Below, piece by piece: positions 44,620 through 47,657 of a stretch of 47,657 bases of DNA. Source of the stretch: Massilimicrobiota sp. An134 (GTDB taxonomy: Bacteria; Bacillota_I; Bacilli_A; Erysipelotrichales; Coprobacillaceae); assembly GCF_002160815.1 (NCBI RefSeq), contig NZ_NFLH01000017.1, positions 1 through 47,657 of the forward strand, in the 5' to 3' direction. Below the pieces are notes generated by a model that had not been told where the DNA came from, did no database searches, and saw only the letters and a program-made list of their open reading frames with translations. Positions within the stretch are counted from its first letter, which is position 1; each line of letters starts with the position of its first letter. Made by a program: the position numbers and the translations under genes.

Positions 44620-45072
44620 ATGATTAGAGAAGCAACAATACAAGACTTAGCAAGTCTTAATCATTTATTATTTCAAGTTAATAATGTACACGCTGATGGA
44701 CGACCTGATTTATTCCAACATGGAAGTAAAAAATATACAGATGAACAACTTATCCAAGTCATACAAGATGATACAAGACCAATCTTTGTTTATGAAGATC
44801 ATCTTCATCAAATACTTGGATACGTCTTTTGTATAGAACAACATCATTATGAAAATAAAAAAACACTTTATATTGATGATTTATGTGTAGATGAAAAATG
44901 TCGTGGTCAGCATATTGGAAAACAGCTTTATGAATATGTTTTAAACTATGCGAAAACGCAACATTATTATCATGTGACGTTAAATGTCTGGTGTTTAAAT
45001 GAATCAGCAATGAAATTCTATGAAAAATGTGGTATGACGCCTTTAAAAATCATGATGGAACAAATATTGTAA
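44620..45072 (+). CDS. GNAT N-acetyltransferase
   Basis: A 150-aa GNAT protein starting MIREATIQDLASLNHLLFQV. LYIDDLCVDEKCRGQHIGKQ supplies the acetyl-CoA pyrophosphate loop (R/Q-x-x-G-x-G/A type) and LNVWCLNESAMKFYEKCGM the closing strands. TTGGAGGA lies 6 nt before the ATG at 44620; the reading frame begins earlier but in the opposite gene's leader. Substrate unknown. It ends 67 nt before the Rrf2 start and may share transcription read-through with it, although Rrf2 has its own consensus promoter. Confidence 0.88.
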   Translation: MIREATIQDLASLNHLLFQVNNVHADGRPDLFQHGSKKYTDEQLIQVIQDDTRPIFVYEDHLHQILGYVFCIEQHHYENKKTLYIDDLCVDEKCRGQHIGKQLYEYVLNYAKTQHYYHVTLNVWCLNESAMKFYEKCGMTPLKIMMEQIL

Positions 45073-45081
45073 TTGTAAACA

Positions 45082-45110
45082 TTGACATTACATCAAATGC
45101 CCTATATAAT
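45082..45110 (+). promoter_or_regulatory. Consensus sigma-A promoter of the Rrf2 gene
   Basis: TTGACA (45082-45087), 17 nt, TATAAT (45105-45110). Both boxes are perfect. A TGTAA-N9-TTACA inverted repeat (45074-45092) overlaps the -35 and could be the autoregulatory site. Confidence 0.85.
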
Positions 45111-45138
45111 CAAAGCAGAAAAGAAAGAGGGAGTAGAT

Positions 45139-45606
45139 ATGCAAATTTCAAGTCGTTTTACTATTGCTGTACATATTTTTTCTTGTATCGATACTTTTGA
45201 AAAAGATACCAAAATAACAAGTGATTTTTTAGCTGAAAGTGTCAATGTAAATCCAGTGATTATTAGAAAAATATTATCTCAGTTACGAAATGCTGGTCTT
45301 GTTCATGTGCAACGTGGTAGTGGAGGTGCCTCAATAGCTAAAGATCCAAAAGATATTACATTTTTAGATATTTATCATGCTGTTGACTGTATTGAAAATG
45401 GTGAATTATTTCATTTTCATGAAAACCCTAATCCACAATGCCCAGTAGGTAGAAATATTCATCATATATTGGATAACAAATTAATACAGGTTCAAAAAGC
45501 TTTAGAAAATGAATTGAAAAGCATCACACTCGCAGATATTATTAAAGATACTCAATATTATATTCAAAATGAAAAAGAGGAAAATGTATCAGAATATAAT
45601 GAATAA
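45139..45606 (+). CDS. Rrf2 family transcriptional regulator
   Basis: A 155-aa protein: QISSRFTIAVHIFSCIDTFE, then TSDFLAESVNVNPVIIRKIL, then LRNAGLVHVQRGSGGASIAK is the Rrf2 winged helix. Only one Cys (NPQCPVG) remains in the region where IscR/NsrR have three, so it is more like the cluster-free YwnA group. The ATG at 45139 has AGAGGGAG upstream; an earlier in-frame start would overlap the promoter. Its targets are unknown; the consensus promoter implies repression is needed to keep it down. Confidence 0.9.
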   Translation: MQISSRFTIAVHIFSCIDTFEKDTKITSDFLAESVNVNPVIIRKILSQLRNAGLVHVQRGSGGASIAKDPKDITFLDIYHAVDCIENGELFHFHENPNPQCPVGRNIHHILDNKLIQVQKALENELKSITLADIIKDTQYYIQNEKEENVSEYNE

Positions 45607-45625
45607 ACATCATTATATTCTTTTC
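45592..45625 (+). terminator. Terminator of the Rrf2 gene
   Basis: An 11-bp perfect stem, GAATATAATGA (45592-45602) and TCATTATATTC (45610-45620), followed by TTTTCTTTT. It overlaps the end of the Rrf2 gene and the last codons of the convergent GH2 gene. Confidence 0.8.
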
Positions 45626-47250
45626 TTTTCCTCAAATGTTTTTTGAATTTGTTTTTGTAGTTTCAATAAACGCTGTTTATTGACTTTACATACTTGACGA
45701 TCATATGTATATAAACCATTGATTTCATCTTCTATATCTGATAATTGTGTATAAATACATCCACATAAGCCATGATCAATAGATGGTAACACCATTTCTT
45801 CATACATTTTTATCATCTGATCCGTTAATTCTTCTTCACTATGGGTTGTTCCATAACCATAATGACGAGAAGAATAGACATGCTGATCAACAATTCTTGT
45901 ATAACCACCACATTCGCTTAATAATATAGGTCGATTTTGTTTATTTTTTAATACCTTGTTTCTAAAATAAACATGTTCGCTTTGAACATCACTTAATTTT
46001 TGATGAAACCAGCCAGAAGTGGCATCATAGAAACGAGATGAATCATAGTCTTGACATAATTGATACATATTATCAGCTTGAATCTGACCCCATCCTTCAT
46101 TAAAAATAGTATATCCAATAATACAAGGATGATTATATAAATGCTTCAATGTGTCCAACATATGTTTTTGAAATATATATTTTTGAAGTTGTTTCCCTCT
46201 TACATGATCCAAGCGATATTTGAATCCTAAGTTTGGTAAAACTGTATCTCTGATATAATGATATTGCCCATTATTAACATGATCTTGTATAACTAACATT
46301 CCAAGTTGATCACAAGCAAAGTAAAATGCTTCAGGTTCAACTTTAATATGTTTTCTTAGACAATTAAATCCTAATTCTTTCATTCTTAAAATATCTTTTT
46401 CATACTCATTCATTTGATGAGGCAAATATAATCCATCATGGAAGTACCCCTGATCTAAAACACCATGTATAAATATAGGCTTTCCATTTAATAGAATATC
46501 CTGATTTTTAACCTCTACTGTTCTTAAAGAAAAATAACTTTCTACATGATCATTATCCGTATCTATAAATATTCTATATAGATATGGATTTTCTGTAGTC
46601 CATAAATGACGATATGAAGACGGTATGTCTATATCAATATCTTTATCATGAAATGTTTCTTTTAAAAATAATTCATCTGCGACAATACTGACTTGATAGT
46701 AATCAGCTGTTGTTTCAATATGAAGATGTATCTGATCTAAAGATGGGGTTATTTTTAAATCCTGTATGTAATGTGATTGTACAGCTTCAAGCCAGACAGA
46801 TTGCCAAATGCCTGATACTGGTGTGTACCACATACCACCTGATTTTTTCTTTTGTTTGCCATAAGGATAAAGATCAGATAGCTGATCAGTGACTTGAACT
46901 TCTAAAAGGTTTTCTCCATCTTGAATAAACGATGTAATGTCAAACCAGAATGGTAAATATCCACCTTGATGTTCTCCTACACATTGATGGTTTATATAGA
47001 CTTTTGCGATTTGATCCACAGCACCAAAATGCAAATGAATACTTTTTTCTTTTCCAAGCATATGATCATCTAATATAAATGTCTTTTGATAATGAAGATG
47101 TTCACCAATTTCCCCTTGATAACAAGACAAAGGAGCTTGTGGTGGATAAGGGACTTGGATAATCTGTTGGTTTAATAACCATTCTCCATCTAATGATTGA
47201 AAGCTTTCTCGATATAATTGTGGACGAGGATAGTCATATTTATTTTTCAT
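45613..47250 (-). CDS. GH2 family glycosidase (beta-galactosidase/glucuronidase type)
   Basis: A 545-aa protein, short for the family. An N-terminal jelly-roll sugar-binding domain (YPRPQLYRESFQSLDGEWLL start) and Ig-like middle domain lead to a TIM barrel. The acid/base is E385 in IFNEGWGQ and the nucleophile E446 in LLSECGGY. No signal peptide, so cytosolic. Without the large C-terminal domain it is probably a small GH2; the substrate could be a beta-galactoside, beta-glucuronide or beta-mannoside. AAAGGAGTTGTTTCAT precedes the ATG at 47250; an earlier in-frame codon lies in the promoter region. Confidence 0.88.
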   Translation of the reverse strand: MKNKYDYPRPQLYRESFQSLDGEWLLNQQIIQVPYPPQAPLSCYQGEIGEHLHYQKTFILDDHMLGKEKSIHLHFGAVDQIAKVYINHQCVGEHQGGYLPFWFDITSFIQDGENLLEVQVTDQLSDLYPYGKQKKKSGGMWYTPVSGIWQSVWLEAVQSHYIQDLKITPSLDQIHLHIETTADYYQVSIVADELFLKETFHDKDIDIDIPSSYRHLWTTENPYLYRIFIDTDNDHVESYFSLRTVEVKNQDILLNGKPIFIHGVLDQGYFHDGLYLPHQMNEYEKDILRMKELGFNCLRKHIKVEPEAFYFACDQLGMLVIQDHVNNGQYHYIRDTVLPNLGFKYRLDHVRGKQLQKYIFQKHMLDTLKHLYNHPCIIGYTIFNEGWGQIQADNMYQLCQDYDSSRFYDATSGWFHQKLSDVQSEHVYFRNKVLKNKQNRPILLSECGGYTRIVDQHVYSSRHYGYGTTHSEEELTDQMIKMYEEMVLPSIDHGLCGCIYTQLSDIEDEINGLYTYDRQVCKVNKQRLLKLQKQIQKTFEEKKRI

Positions 47251-47385
47251 ATGAAACAACTCCTTTATATTTCTATTATATAATAGATATGTTTTGTCTG
47301 AAATCATTTTATACGATATTATTCACAAAGGATGATTATCATGACGTGAAAGCTTACTATGAGTGATGTCGTCTATATAAAAAAA

Positions 47386-47405
47386 GGACAAAATAAATTT
47401 TGTCC
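47386..47405 (-). terminator. Hairpin with T-run on the minus strand
   Basis: GGACAAAAT pairs with ATTTTGTCC across two bases, followed on the minus strand by TTTTTTT. It is upstream of the GH2 gene, where no minus-strand gene needs ending. Confidence 0.7.
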
Positions 47406-47408
47406 ATG

Positions 47409-47442
47409 GCGATTAATCATCTTTGATGATTATCGCTTTTTT
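47409..47442 (+). terminator. Hairpin with T-run on the plus strand
   Basis: GCGAT and AATCATC (one bulged T) pair with GATGATT and ATCGC across TTT, followed by TTTTTT. It is 31 nt before the partial gene at 47474 and may be a leader attenuator or end a small transcript. Confidence 0.7.
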
Positions 47443-47473
47443 GTATTGTATAATCATCTTAGGTGGTGTTCTT

Positions 47474-47657
47474 ATGATTGATCTCTCTACTCCTGATACT
47501 CTTTTATACGATTCTGCTGTCTTATCTTCTTATATAAAAAAGAATACTAAAGAATCTTTTGGTTATATTTTTTTTGATAATATCGATTATATTACTAAGC
47601 TTTACAATGACAATAGAATGCGTGATGTGACTTATAAGAATATTCTCGATACTATCC
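47474..47657 (+). CDS. Unknown protein, 5' end only
   Basis: The frame is open to the end of the window. AGGTGG lies 7-8 nt before the ATG at 47474. The 61 visible residues start MIDLSTPDTLLYDSAVLSSY and are neutral to acidic with no membrane segment or recognised motif. A TATAAT at 47448-47453 lies just upstream, with no good -35. The family cannot be named from this fragment. Confidence 0.6.
   Translation, partial: MIDLSTPDTLLYDSAVLSSYIKKNTKESFGYIFFDNIDYITKLYNDNRMRDVTYKNILDTI

Overview
The window is AT-rich (roughly 30% GC by eye). It uses the standard bacterial code with strong AGGAGG-type ribosome binding sites and many short hairpin-plus-T terminators. Gene content (PTS and 6-phospho-beta-glucosidases, EFR1-type ferredoxin, CpoA/LafB-like lipid glycosyltransferase, several MATE pumps, many Cof-type HAD phosphatases, AAA/DUF4143 ATPases) suggests an anaerobic, fermentative, gut-type low-GC Firmicute, plausibly of the Erysipelotrichia/Coprobacillaceae. 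That placement is inference; no rRNA or tRNA gene was found. It looks like ordinary chromosome: no prophage, insertion sequence or CRISPR array is visible.

Layout. 1-4.8 kb: end of an ArsR-type regulator, an ABC exporter operon with an Imm5-like gene, and a GH32 fructosidase. 4.9-7.6 kb: a decay zone with two broken HAD phosphatases and an AAA/DUF4143 ATPase frameshifted exactly in its P-loop. 8-11 kb: a HAD phosphatase, a MarR/MATE operon with a clear operator, and a glutathione peroxidase. 11.2-13.5 kb: an ADP-ribosylation cassette made of a zinc macrodomain, a class M sirtuin (SirTM) and a PPOX-ferredoxin gene broken by two in-frame TGA codons. 13.6-17.3 kb: MATE pump, histidine phosphatase and EFR1 ferredoxin, divergent from a LysR regulator. 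17.3-25.6 kb: cupin, glutamine-amidotransferase-like hydrolase, ferredoxin-tailed aldo/keto reductase under a MerR-type promoter, HAD-esterase pair, MBL-fold hydrolase, HAD plus cystathionine-synthase-type enzyme, and a glycosyltransferase.

25.6-40.7 kb is the sugar and peptide section. A second, intact AAA/DUF4143 ATPase follows a 33-bp tandem repeat. Next come an RpiR regulator, a GH1 6-phospho-beta-glucosidase, a PTS EIIC, and then RDD protein, M20 peptidase, AEC carrier, M20 amidohydrolase and YitT. On the other strand lies a matching cluster of HAD-DUF4177, RpiR, PTS EIIB and GH1. One cluster has EIIC only and the other EIIB only, and no EIIA is present, so the clusters may complement each other.

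40.7-47.7 kb: thiol peroxidase, SRAP protein, an unknown protein paired with a uridine-kinase-like protein, an autoregulated XRE/membrane-protein pair with two identical 20-bp operators flanking its promoter, two GNAT acetyltransferases, an Rrf2 regulator with a consensus promoter, a GH2 glycosidase, and the start of an unknown gene.

Most notable for follow-up: the SirTM cassette without a lipoyl carrier, the 33-bp-period repeats in front of both AAA/DUF4143 genes, the two-operator XRE promoter, the 19-bp-spacer MerR-type promoter, and the RBS-sequestering terminator before the first GH1 gene.
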